This document shows positions 36,401-44,835 of a stretch of 56,479 nucleotides of DNA, one piece after another. Below the pieces are notes generated by a model, which was not told the DNA's origin, did not search any database, and worked only from the letters and a program-made list of their open reading frames with translations. The stretch's first letter is position 1, and each line of letters starts with the position of its first letter. A program made the translations under genes and the position numbers. The DNA is from Spartobacteria bacterium (lineage in GTDB: Bacteria > Verrucomicrobiota > Verrucomicrobiia > Chthoniobacterales > UBA10450): contig PLCM01000009.1 of assembly GCA_003134765.1 (NCBI GenBank), forward strand, positions 1 to 56,479, written 5' to 3'.

Positions 36401-38656
36401 ATCAGCGGAACGCCGACCGCCGTCGCCGCTGCTACCGACTACACGGTAACGGCGACAAACTCGGGCGGTTTCACGACCGTTAAAGTTAACATCACGGTTA
36501 AGGACGTTCCGCCTACTGCGCTAACCTATTCGGCAAACCCCGCGGTTTATACCAAAACCGTAACGATCACAAACAACATCCCGTCGAACGGTGGCGGCGC
36601 GGTCGTCTCCTATTCGGTCCTCCCGGCGCTGCCAGCTGGATTGTCCCTCAGCACGAGCACCGGGATAATTAGCGGAACGCCGACGGCACTTTCCGCTGCG
36701 GCGAACTACACGGTAACGGCGACGAACTCCGGTGGTTCCACTCCCGCTACCGTGAGTATCACAGTCAATGATGTCGCACCGTCGGCGCTCACCTATTCCA
36801 CGAATCCTGCCATTTACACCAAGGGCACCGCAATCACGAATAATACCCCGTCGAGCACCGGTGGCGCGGTCGTATCTTATTCGATTTCTCCGGCGTTGCC
36901 TGCTGGGTTGACCTTTAGCACCAGCACCGGTGTAATCAGCGGAACGCCTACGGCCCTGTCGCCTGCCGCAAACTACACAGTAACAGCGACGAATACCGGC
37001 GGCTCCACTCCAGCTACCGTAAACATCACGGTCAAGGACGTCGCGCCATCGGCGCTGACCTATTCGACGAATCCAGCCACGTACACCAAAGGCACGGCGA
37101 TCACGAATAACACGCCCTCGAGCAGCGGCGGTGCGGTAGTGTCCTACTCGGTTTCCCCGGCATTGCCTACGGGATTATCCTTCAGCACGAGCACCGGCGT
37201 AATCAGCGGAACACCCACCGCACTGTCTCCTGCCGCAAACTACACAGTAACAGCGACGAACACGGGTGGTTCCAGTCCCGCTACCGTGAATATCACAGTT
37301 AACGATGTCGCGCCATCAGCGTTGACCTATTCCGCGAACCCGGCCATCTACACCACAGGCACGGCGATTACGAATAACACTCCGTCGAGTAGCGGTGGCC
37401 CGGTTGTGTCTTACTCGATTTCGCCGGCGTTGCCCACTGGACTGTCCTGCAGCACGAGCACCGGTGTAATTAGCGGAACGCCGACCGCACTTTCTGCCGC
37501 GACGAACTACACCGTAACCGCGACAAACTCCGGTGGCTCCACTCCAGCGACCGTTAATATCACAGTCAATGATGTCGCGCCATCGGCGCTGACCTATTCC
37601 ACCAATCCGGCCACCTACATTAAAGGGACGGCGATCACCAATAACTCGCCCTCGAGCATTGGCGGCGCGGTTGTGTCCTATTCGATCTCGCCAGCATTGC
37701 CAGCCGGCTTGTCCTTCAGCACCACTACCGGCGTAATTAGCGGAACACCCACCTCCGCGTCTCCGGCCACGGATTACACGGTAACCGCGACCAACTCCGG
37801 CGGCTCCACTACCGCTACCGTGAACATCACCGTTAACGGTGGCCTGGTTGGCAATGTCTCCACTCGCCTGCCGGTCGGCACGGGTGACAACGTCCTCATC
37901 GAAGGCTTTATCGTCCAAGGGCCGGCGGGTTCGATCAAGAAAATCATCGTGCGGGCGATTGGCCCATCGCTCGCCCCGTTTGGGATCACCGATGCCCTGG
38001 CAAATCCCACGCTCGAGATCCACGATTCGACCGGTGCCACCATTGCGACCAACGACGACTGGAGAACGACGCAGGTGGGAGGGTTGATTACCGGCGATCA
38101 ATCGGCGGAGATCAGCGCGAGCCAGCTCGCACCGAGCAACGATCTGGAGTCGGCCATCATCGCAAATCTTGCTCCGGGGAGTTACACGGCGGTGGTGCGC
38201 GGTGTGAACAACACGACCGGCACCGGGGTAGTGGATGCCTATGATCTCAGCCCTTCCTCGCCGGCCAAGCTGGCGAACATTGCAACCCGTGGCCTCGTCC
38301 AGCCGGGCGATAAACTCATGATCGCCGGCTTCATTGTCCAGAATGGAACAGTCCGGGCCGTGATCCGAGCCATTGGACCCTCCCTCACCGCGTTTGGAAT
38401 CTCCAACGCGCTCACGGATACCACGCTCCAGCTCAGGGACCAGAACGGCTCCATTGTGGTGCAGAATGACGACTGGAAAATCCGGACCGATGGCAGCAGC
38501 CAGCAGGCCGAACTCGAAGCCACCGGCCTCCAACCGACCAACGATCTGGAAGCGGCCTTCCTCATCACTCTTCAACCCGGGCAATACACCGCCCAGGTGC
38601 GTGGAAAACCTGAGCAAACCGGCATCGGCGTCGTCCAGGTCTACTTCCTCCCGTAG
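33500..38656 (+). CDS. Secreted 14-blade kelch protein with seven Ig-like repeats and tandem C-terminal module
   Basis: 1718 residues from the ATG at 33500, preceded by GGGAGGA. The signal peptide ends near AAMA-APF. Fourteen kelch units (HTATLLPNGKVLVTGG and SAELYDPATGSWSATG type) span about 20-715, enough for two seven-blade propellers. A galactose-oxidase-type beta domain (TRPDWQPQITTATSPLQSG) follows. Seven putative Ig-like repeats of ~88 residues (TYSTNPATYTKGTAITNNTP, LPAGLSFSTSTGVISGTPT; He_PIG style) then lead to two copies of the shared C-terminal module (GNVSTRLPVGTGDN and ANIATRGLVQPGDK), ending GIGVVQVYFLP. A very large surface or matrix protein; binding partner unknown. It appears to be an expanded paralogue of the preceding gene. 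Confidence 0.87.
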   Translation: MRIFIVHLVILGAITCLALEAAMAAPFTFTATGSMATPRYDHTVTLLPNAKVLVTGGTTSSGATLASSELYDPATGSWSATGGMATGRSEHTATLLPNGKVLVTGGYDGTASLATAELYDPATGSWSATGNMTTARHLHTATLLPNGKVLVTGGFNGSVSLAGAELYDPASGTWTATGGLATGRYSHTATLLPPNGNGKVLVLVTGGSTGGATLASSELYDPLTGSWSATGSMVTPRYFHTATLLPSGKVLVAGGFRGAYLASAELYDPATGIWSATGGMAAARDEQTATLLPSGKVLVTGGSGTTGDSTLTSAELYDPVGGNWSATGSMATERYIHTATLLPNGKVLVTGGTGSATLASSELYDSANGTWTATGNLSVARDFHSATLLPSGKVLVAGGQISGSNAVNSAERYDPAAGTWGATGNMTSARAQHTATLLHTGVVLVTGGYDPTIHAVPTAELYDPVAGSWTSTGSPATGRWNHTATLLANGKVLVCGGVNNTDGVLATAELYDPATGLWTATGSLATGRENHTATLLQGGQVLVSSGYGRNTNNTNSTIASSELYDPATGNWTTKGSLITARFTHTATLLPNGKVLVAGGDDNNFSPLASAELYDPASGNWSATANMTTARAYHTATLLSNGEVLVSAGGSAGLPSTYPGSSELYDPAAGSWTTSASLATKREAHTATMLTNGRVLVAGGYPNTTSAEIYDTGLGFTRPDWQPQITTATSPLQSGASLALTGSRFKGVSQASSGTTQDSSSNYPIVQLRSIDGSQLRFLPVAPAAGWSDTAFASTAVTGYPFGPALVTVFTNGIPSDAMYLVVTDVPPSSLNYSANPATYTKGTAISNNTPSSGGGAVDSYSISPALPSGLSFSISTGVISGTPTVVSPAADYTVTATNTGGSAIATVNIRVNDIPPSTLAYSTNPATYTKGTAITNNTPSSSGGAVVSYSVLPALPAGLSLDTGTGIISGTPTAVAAATDYTVTATNSGGFTTVKVNITVKDVPPTALTYSANPAVYTKTVTITNNIPSNGGGAVVSYSVLPALPAGLSLSTSTGIISGTPTALSAAANYTVTATNSGGSTPATVSITVNDVAPSALTYSTNPAIYTKGTAITNNTPSSTGGAVVSYSISPALPAGLTFSTSTGVISGTPTALSPAANYTVTATNTGGSTPATVNITVKDVAPSALTYSTNPATYTKGTAITNNTPSSSGGAVVSYSVSPALPTGLSFSTSTGVISGTPTALSPAANYTVTATNTGGSSPATVNITVNDVAPSALTYSANPAIYTTGTAITNNTPSSSGGPVVSYSISPALPTGLSCSTSTGVISGTPTALSAATNYTVTATNSGGSTPATVNITVNDVAPSALTYSTNPATYIKGTAITNNSPSSIGGAVVSYSISPALPAGLSFSTTTGVISGTPTSASPATDYTVTATNSGGSTTATVNITVNGGLVGNVSTRLPVGTGDNVLIEGFIVQGPAGSIKKIIVRAIGPSLAPFGITDALANPTLEIHDSTGATIATNDDWRTTQVGGLITGDQSAEISASQLAPSNDLESAIIANLAPGSYTAVVRGVNNTTGTGVVDAYDLSPSSPAKLANIATRGLVQPGDKLMIAGFIVQNGTVRAVIRAIGPSLTAFGISNALTDTTLQLRDQNGSIVVQNDDWKIRTDGSSQQAELEATGLQPTNDLEAAFLITLQPGQYTAQVRGKPEQTGIGVVQVYFLP

Positions 38657-39317
38657 CAGAGGGAGAAAATGCTGAAACACTGAAATTCTGAAACGCTGAA
38701 ATGGGTTCCCTGGATTTTAGCTTTTCAGTTTTTTAGCCTTTCAGAGTTTCTTCCGCCCTCCCGCTCCGGTTCTCCCAATTCCGCGTTCGGCATTCCGAAT
38801 TCGTCATTCGTCATTTCCCCCACCCTGTCATCCTGAGCGAAGTCGAAGGACCTTCCCGGCACGCCGTAGCCCTTGGCGAGCCCGTAGCTTTACGCGAAGG
38901 CTGCTCGGCGTAGGCGGCTAACTCCCGCGAGCGCAGCGAGGATCTGCCCTTCTCGACCTTCCGCCTGCCGCGCCGTAGTCCCGCGACCGCGGGACGAAGG
39001 CGGGCATTTCCACATTGATGCCTCGCCGTCCCCGGCTCTGCACCGCTACCTCGCGGCTTCTCCGTCTATCCGTCGCGATGCCATCGCGGCGTATTGATTC
39101 CCTCGGCTGCCGCCTCACTCTCCCCTACCCTCGCGACTTCTCCGTCTATCCACCGCGATCCCATCGCAGTGTATTCCGCATTGATTCGCTCAGCTCCCGC
39201 TTCGCTCACCGCTACCCACGCGGCTGTACCGTCTATGTCGCTCGTCCCACTCGCTCCATTCCACATTCCGCATTCCGCGCTCCACATTCCGCATTGCCCT
39301 CCGCCTTCCCCCTTTCC
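38657..39317. other. Repeat-filled intergenic region between convergent surface-protein genes
   Basis: No gene. 38663-38750 has an inverted CTGAAA/TTTCAG repeat (CTGAAACACTGAAATTCTGA against CTTTTCAGTTTTTTAGCC), probably a terminator for both converging genes. 38827-38851 is a CATCCTGAGCGAAGTCGAAG repeat. 39029-39310 holds units with CTCCGTCTATCC, GTCTATGTCGCTCGTCC and ATTCCGCATTCCGC. One 34-bp stretch (39229-39262) is identical to 50014-50047 in the cassette array. Confidence 0.65.
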
Positions 39318-42300
39318 CTACTGCAGATTGTAAACTTCAACCAAGCCCACGCCGGTCGAGGAATTCTTCCCGCGGACAACGGCCGTATAGTTGCCTGGAG
39401 CAAGAGTTGAAACGATGGCCGATTCCAAATCGTTTGATGGTGGGATGGTCGTGGCGCGGATGTCAGCTTCCTGCGACTGGCCCGTCTGATCGTTGATTTT
39501 CCAGTTGTCGTTGGTCGCAACCGTGGTTCCGCTGGCGTCGTGTAGTTCCAGGGTCGGATCGGCCAGGGCGCCGGCTACCGGAATGGATGGTCCAAGAGCA
39601 CGCACAATCACATGGGCATTGCCTCCGGTTCCTCCGCCCACGATAAATCCACCGATCATGACGTTATCGCCGGTGTCGACGAATCCACGGGAACTGATAT
39701 TGGCCAGCTGCGAGTTGGCAGCCTGCGATAAGTCGTATGCTTCCACGACTCCGATACCGCTGGTCTGATTCTTGCCCGCCAGGACGGCGCTGTAGTTACC
39801 CGGCGGAAGAGTTGCAATAATGGCCGACTCCAAATCGTCGGTCGGAGGAATTGTTGTGGCACGAATGTCAGCTTCCTGGGACTGACCGGTCTGGGCGTTG
39901 ATCTTCCAGTCATCATTGGTAATGACCGTGCCGTCCGGTAGGTGTAACTCCAGAGTCGGATCCGCTAACCGGCCGGGAATAGGAACGCCATTTACCGCCA
40001 GCGAAGGACCGATCCCGCGAATGATTACCTTCTTGGGATCAGTCCCCGTGACGATGAAACCGCCGATAAGCACGTTATCCCCCGTGAGCACACGCATTCT
40101 CGTGGAGATATTGAGTAGCTGAGACGGTGTGGTAACCACCGGAGCACTCACGTCAATGATTAAGTCTGCCTGCCCCGAGCCGGCGTCGTTGTTCGCGGCC
40201 ATCGGCACGACGGAGGTGCCGGTTTTGGTAGGCGTGCCGGAGATAAGACCGCTCGTCTGGTTAACCGTTAGGCCGTCCGGCAGGTTCATAGCCCCGAAGT
40301 TTGTTGGGTTATTGGTGGCGGTAATTTGATAACTAAACGCCTGACCCTGCGTCGCCGCGACCGTCGTAGGGCCGCTGATAACCGGCGCGCCAGAAACCAC
40401 GCTGGTGATCGTGACAGTGATACCCGTCGCATCATTAGCAACCGAAATGCCGGCCTGACTTGGCTGAACGATCGAAGAAAAGCCGCCGGAGACGGAGCCG
40501 GCATTCACGATCCGATAGGTCTGGCCGACTGTAGGTGTGAAACCGTTCACCAGTCGCACCTGGAGAGTTCCGGCGATACTCGCTGCGCCACTCACTTGAA
40601 GTTGATCATAGCCTGTTCCGGCGTCCGCGCCGCCGATTTCGATGCTTAGTAGTCCGTCGCTATTCTGGGTGTAGTCGCCTTGCACGGTAAGCAAGCCGGC
40701 GGCATTTGAGGCCGCGCGGTCGCTGCTGTTCTGGGTGTAATCTCCTTGCACACTGAGGATACCGGGCGAATTACCGGGGAAAAGCCGTCCCGAGCTGAAT
40801 GTCTTGCCGTTGATCGTGCCCGTTCCGTAAAGGACGCCCTGGGGCTCGATGAATGCCTGCTTGCAAGTCACCGCGCCGTTGTCTCTTAAAGTTCCGCCCG
40901 AGCCGACGCGGATTTCACCGTCCTGTGCAGGAGTGGAGACGGTTCCGATTTCGATACTGCCGCCGGCAATGGTGGTAACTCCTCCAGCGACCCCTATCGT
41001 CAGGGCCGAAGCTATCCGAATTTTTGCCATATCACTCGTTCGGAGTGTCACCCCAGACACGCCTGGATTGCCAGCGAGCGTGACCTCCCTAATTGTTAAC
41101 AGCGATCCGTCGCCCGAGACGGAAACCTGCCCATAGTTAACGAGACTGTCCGCCTGGATGGTTCCGCCGCCATTCACGTCGATTGTCGAGGTGGCATTCC
41201 CGCTGATTAGATCGTAGTCAACCAACATATTTGTGGGAGCCAATCTCCCGCCAGAAACTACCACACTGCCACCGCGGGTTACCTCTAGCGTACCTGGCGA
41301 ATTGAAACCTACATAGCCGAGCGTGCTGATGTTGAGCGTGCCACCTGTGACATGCAAAACAGTCGCAGTGACTGTTCCACTCGCCCCCTGCCCGTTACCC
41401 TGCACGTTGAGCACCCCATCCTGGTTGATCGTGATCTGCGATCCGGAGCTAAAATTTTCGGCATCCACAAAGCCTCCGTCCACATCCACAATGGCGGCGG
41501 CGTGTTTGGGATCACCGCCAAGCGTAATCCGATTTACTCCAAGCCCACCCTTGAAATGGACGCCGATGTGACCGAGAGTCATATTCAAGACTCCTTTTGC
41601 TTCTGCAATGCCACCGTTGCCGATCTGGAGGTCGCCCCCGGTTATCGAAATATCCTGGAACGCCGTAAAGACCGACCCATCCCCATCGACCGAGATCTGA
41701 CCGCCGGGAGCAAACATATTTAGGACGGCTGCCTGTCCACCGCTGCTGAGAGAGAGGTTGCCCGAATCAATGGTGAAATCTTGAGTCACCAGAAGAGAAG
41801 CATTCGGGCCATTGACAAAAGCACCCCCAGTATCCTGGATCCAGTAAGAAGTTACAACAGCGGCGCAGCCACTGTTAAGGGTTAAGGTGAAATTGATGAG
41901 ACCAAAGTCGGTGGCCTTCAACGTGCTGCCGCTGAAAAAACTAGCGGAGCCGCCGGAGCCGGAGCCGCCCGTGCCCGTGAGCGTCAACGAGCTGCCATCT
42001 TGAAAACTGGCGCCCTTGCAAGTGTTCGCCGTTACGCTCCCCCCGGCGCTGACATCGACAAAGTCCGCCGCTCCGCTCGCCTTGAGATGGCCGCCGACGA
42101 CGCGGAGGCCGTTATTGGGATCGACGTGATCTACGTTAAGCGTTCCCGAGCCGCGCAAGGTGAACAGGCTCGCCTCCACCGCGCTCGCCATTCCAGTCAC
42201 CGTTAGGGATCCGAGATCATAGATACTGCGCACGCTTCCTCCGCTGGCCGTTATATCGTAGCCCGCAAGGTCGACGTCATCAGCAGGGCCCGGCGTTCCA

Positions 42301-42512
42301 TACACCGGCGGCCCGCCCGGAGGAGAGGTCGTTGCGTTGATCCATTGGCCCTGAAGATCCGTGGTGTTGGGCCCGGGAGAATAAACGTCCGCCAACATCA
42401 CAATGGTCGAGGCAAAGGTGAGGACAGCAAAAAGTGCAACCGTCTGGGGTTTAAAAGCTCTGCGATTCCGAAACAGGGGCGCGACCGTGTGCTGGTTTTT
42501 CTGTCGTTTCAT
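39318..42512 (-). CDS. Secreted autotransporter-like beta-repeat protein with tandem C-terminal module
   Basis: 1064 residues. The N-terminus has a long basic region and an export signal (TVALFAVLTFASTIVMLADV). Residues about 50-640 are irregular beta-strand repeats of the autotransporter/pseudo-helix kind (GGTLNISTLGYVGFNSPG, GGRLAPTNMLVDYDL), including a small direct repeat LLTVQGDYTQNS. A He_PIG-like Ig unit follows (ATQGQAFSYQITATNN, SGLISGTPT). Two copies of the shared ~130-residue module (LNISTRMRVLTGDNVLIGGF and ANISSRGFVDTGDNVMIGGF) end the protein at GVGLVEVYNLQ. There is no barrel domain, so export is not by type V secretion. It is divergent from the regulator gene at 42670. Confidence 0.83.
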   Translation of the reverse strand: MKRQKNQHTVAPLFRNRRAFKPQTVALFAVLTFASTIVMLADVYSPGPNTTDLQGQWINATTSPPGGPPVYGTPGPADDVDLAGYDITASGGSVRSIYDLGSLTVTGMASAVEASLFTLRGSGTLNVDHVDPNNGLRVVGGHLKASGAADFVDVSAGGSVTANTCKGASFQDGSSLTLTGTGGSGSGGSASFFSGSTLKATDFGLINFTLTLNSGCAAVVTSYWIQDTGGAFVNGPNASLLVTQDFTIDSGNLSLSSGGQAAVLNMFAPGGQISVDGDGSVFTAFQDISITGGDLQIGNGGIAEAKGVLNMTLGHIGVHFKGGLGVNRITLGGDPKHAAAIVDVDGGFVDAENFSSGSQITINQDGVLNVQGNGQGASGTVTATVLHVTGGTLNISTLGYVGFNSPGTLEVTRGGSVVVSGGRLAPTNMLVDYDLISGNATSTIDVNGGGTIQADSLVNYGQVSVSGDGSLLTIREVTLAGNPGVSGVTLRTSDMAKIRIASALTIGVAGGVTTIAGGSIEIGTVSTPAQDGEIRVGSGGTLRDNGAVTCKQAFIEPQGVLYGTGTINGKTFSSGRLFPGNSPGILSVQGDYTQNSSDRAASNAAGLLTVQGDYTQNSDGLLSIEIGGADAGTGYDQLQVSGAASIAGTLQVRLVNGFTPTVGQTYRIVNAGSVSGGFSSIVQPSQAGISVANDATGITVTITSVVSGAPVISGPTTVAATQGQAFSYQITATNNPTNFGAMNLPDGLTVNQTSGLISGTPTKTGTSVVPMAANNDAGSGQADLIIDVSAPVVTTPSQLLNISTRMRVLTGDNVLIGGFIVTGTDPKKVIIRGIGPSLAVNGVPIPGRLADPTLELHLPDGTVITNDDWKINAQTGQSQEADIRATTIPPTDDLESAIIATLPPGNYSAVLAGKNQTSGIGVVEAYDLSQAANSQLANISSRGFVDTGDNVMIGGFIVGGGTGGNAHVIVRALGPSIPVAGALADPTLELHDASGTTVATNDNWKINDQTGQSQEADIRATTIPPSNDLESAIVSTLAPGNYTAVVRGKNSSTGVGLVEVYNLQ

Positions 42513-42669
42513 TCTTTCTCCTTAAGTTGCATCAAGAAAATTGAAGTTACGCGCGAAAAGGGCTTATAATTTCGCGTCGTCCCAATCCAGACTTTAACCC
42601 AAACGCGGCGTGAAATCTGGACGGCGAGCGGAAATTACGCGGTAATTTGAGGGAAATGGCTTGTGTCAG

Positions 42670-44583
42670 ATGGAAAACGAATCTCACAAAACTTTTGTTT
42701 TCGCTGAGTTTGATCTTCAAACCGAACTGCGAACGCTTCGACGCCACGGCGCGGAAGTTCACCTCGCCAAACGGCCGTTTGACGTTCTGCTTTTCCTGAT
42801 TCAAAACCGCGATCGAGTAGTCAGCCGCGAGGAATTGCTCAACAGGTTTTGGGGCGGCCACGAGGTTTATGACGACGCTTTGAGAAAATGCGTCGGCGCG
42901 ATTCGCACGGCGTTGGACGATGTGGGGAAATCGCCGCGCTTTATCGAAACTCGTCGCGGCAGCGGTTTTCGTTTTATTGGTGCGGTCTCAGAAGGGGCTG
43001 CCTTGGCGGGCAGGGTAGGTGAGAATCAATTACCAGCTACCTATTACAAATTAGAAAACCAGGAACCGCCAACAAAGAAAAATGGGAAACGATTCGCGCT
43101 AAAGAATCGCAAACTTCTTCTCGCTGTTAGTGCCCTCTTTTTGGTCTCGTTTGCGGTTCTTGGTTTTTTCGCGCATCACCGCCAGGTAAAATCCGTCGAA
43201 CCGAAATCTTTGACCGAAGTAGTTTCGGCCAGGCATTCGATTGCGATTTTGCCGATTAAGAATTTAACCGGCGACGCGGCCAATGATTATCTTTCCGACG
43301 GCATCACGGAAAGTTTGATCAACGAACTTTCGCGCATCGAATCGCTCAAGGTCATTTCGCGCAGTTCGGTTTTTCAATTCAAAAACAAAGAGGCGCCGCC
43401 CCAGGAGATCGGGGAAAAACTCGGCGTGGAAACGATTCTCGAAGGTGGTCTACGGCAGAGCGGTGAACAGCTTCGCGTTGAGGTTCGGCTGGTCAATACC
43501 AAGGACGGGAGCGTGAGGTGGGCGAGCGACTCCGAGCAGAAAAAACTGGCTGATATCTTTGCCATTCAGGACGGCATCACTTGTCAGATCGTCACCGAAT
43601 TGAAAGTAAAACTCTGCGGCGAACAAGCAGCCGCTTCCCGCTCCACCCAGAGCGTCAAGGCCTATCAACTTTATTTGCAAGGATTGTATCACCGCAATCA
43701 AGTCACCCAAGAGAACCTGCAAAAGGCTATCGGATTCTATGAAGAAGCCCTGCGCGTCGAACCGAACTACGCTTTGGCGCACGATGGCCTGGCAGAGGTT
43801 TATATGGTGATGGAATTCAATTCGCTGGTTCCGCCCGGAACAGCGGCGCCGAAAGCGGAACTTCACGCGCAGAAAGCTCTGGAATTGGATGACTCGCTCG
43901 CCGGTCCCTACGTCGTTTTGGGCGCGGTCAGGACGATGCAGAACTATGATTTGAAGACGCGCGAAAACTATTACCAACAGGCGTTGCTCAAAAATCCGAA
44001 CCACCGCACGGCGCATCTTTGGCTGTCAAATAATTTTACCGTGCAGGGCAGGTTCGAGGAAGCCGAACGGGAAATTCTTCGCGTGCAGGAGCTCGACCCG
44101 CTCTCGTTCGGCGTGAGAATGCACTTATCGGAACTTTATTACTATTGGCGCAAGCCCGACAAATCACTTGAGCAAGCCGAACTGATGCTCGCCGCCAGCC
44201 CGGAGAATAAAGGCACCTACAGCTTTCTGGCCAAGGCTTACGCGCAAAAAGGCGAATTCGATAAAGCCTTCGCCGCGCTCGAAAAAAATCCAACCGACGA
44301 TGTTAATCGCGTTTACATTCTGGTCTTAGCCGGACGCCAGGACGAAGCCCGAGACATCACCGAAGCCTTTGCCAAATCGGACGCCGGGAGCAGGAATCCG
44401 TATTGTGTGGGCACGATGTATGCCGCTATCGGCGAGCGTGAAAAGGCGTTTGCCTGGCTTGAAAAATCTTACGCGATGCGCCAGGCCGATTTGGTCTCAA
44501 TAGAAATTGACCCGCCGCTTGATAAATTGCGCGAAGATGAGCGTTTTCGAGATTTACTGCGGCGGGTTCATTTGACGGAATAA
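42670..44583 (+). CDS. Membrane-anchored winged-helix regulator with FlgO/TolB-like and TPR domains
   Basis: 637 residues from the ATG at 42670. Residues about 8-105 form an OmpR/CadC-type DNA-binding domain (KRPFDVLLFLIQNRDRVVSR, TRRGSGFRFIG). One transmembrane helix near 150-170 (LLLAVSALFLVSFAVLGFFA) separates it from the periplasmic part. Next is a FlgO/TolB-N-like domain (SIAILPIKNLTGDAANDYLS, GVETILEGGLRQSG), then TPR units (AIGFYEEALRVEPNYALAHD and following) to the C-terminus. ToxR/CadC-type regulators sense an envelope signal and bind DNA from the membrane. The divergent surface-protein gene 157 bp away is the obvious candidate target, by position only. Confidence 0.87.
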   Translation: MENESHKTFVFAEFDLQTELRTLRRHGAEVHLAKRPFDVLLFLIQNRDRVVSREELLNRFWGGHEVYDDALRKCVGAIRTALDDVGKSPRFIETRRGSGFRFIGAVSEGAALAGRVGENQLPATYYKLENQEPPTKKNGKRFALKNRKLLLAVSALFLVSFAVLGFFAHHRQVKSVEPKSLTEVVSARHSIAILPIKNLTGDAANDYLSDGITESLINELSRIESLKVISRSSVFQFKNKEAPPQEIGEKLGVETILEGGLRQSGEQLRVEVRLVNTKDGSVRWASDSEQKKLADIFAIQDGITCQIVTELKVKLCGEQAAASRSTQSVKAYQLYLQGLYHRNQVTQENLQKAIGFYEEALRVEPNYALAHDGLAEVYMVMEFNSLVPPGTAAPKAELHAQKALELDDSLAGPYVVLGAVRTMQNYDLKTRENYYQQALLKNPNHRTAHLWLSNNFTVQGRFEEAEREILRVQELDPLSFGVRMHLSELYYYWRKPDKSLEQAELMLAASPENKGTYSFLAKAYAQKGEFDKAFAALEKNPTDDVNRVYILVLAGRQDEARDITEAFAKSDAGSRNPYCVGTMYAAIGEREKAFAWLEKSYAMRQADLVSIEIDPPLDKLREDERFRDLLRRVHLTE

Positions 44584-44638
44584 ACTGTCACCCCGGCGGC
44601 TGCGGTCATCCTAAGTGAAGCGCAGCGAAATCGAAGGA

Positions 44639-44771
44639 CGAGATTTCCCGGGGGAGGGAAATGATCCGGGCCCGGGATCTCGCCAGGCCCACGTGACTGA
44701 GGGATCACCCGAGCCTTCACGAGTGACTACGATTTCCGTCGGATGAAGTTCTCGAAAATCTGCGATTTCTT
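44639..44771. repeat. Left direct repeat flanking the permease gene
   Basis: Begins CGAGATTTCCCGGGGGAGGG, contains GATCCGGGCCCGGGATCTCG and continues through TGACTGAGGGATCAC and GATGAAGTT to CGATTTCTT. The copy at 47367-47501 is nearly identical in the first 54 bases and clearly related after that. The core can form ATTTCCC/GGGAAAT and CCGGGCCCGG stems. Confidence 0.85.
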
Positions 44772-44835
44772 TATTTTTTCTTCGGCGGCGCGCCATTAGG
44801 CTACCGCTTGTCACGTGGCCCAGCTCGATTAATTC

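Noticed and set aside
37316..38680. 454-codon minus-strand frame opposite the 14-blade kelch gene.
   Set aside because: Glycine/arginine-rich mirror of the Ig-like repeats; no start context and no known domain.
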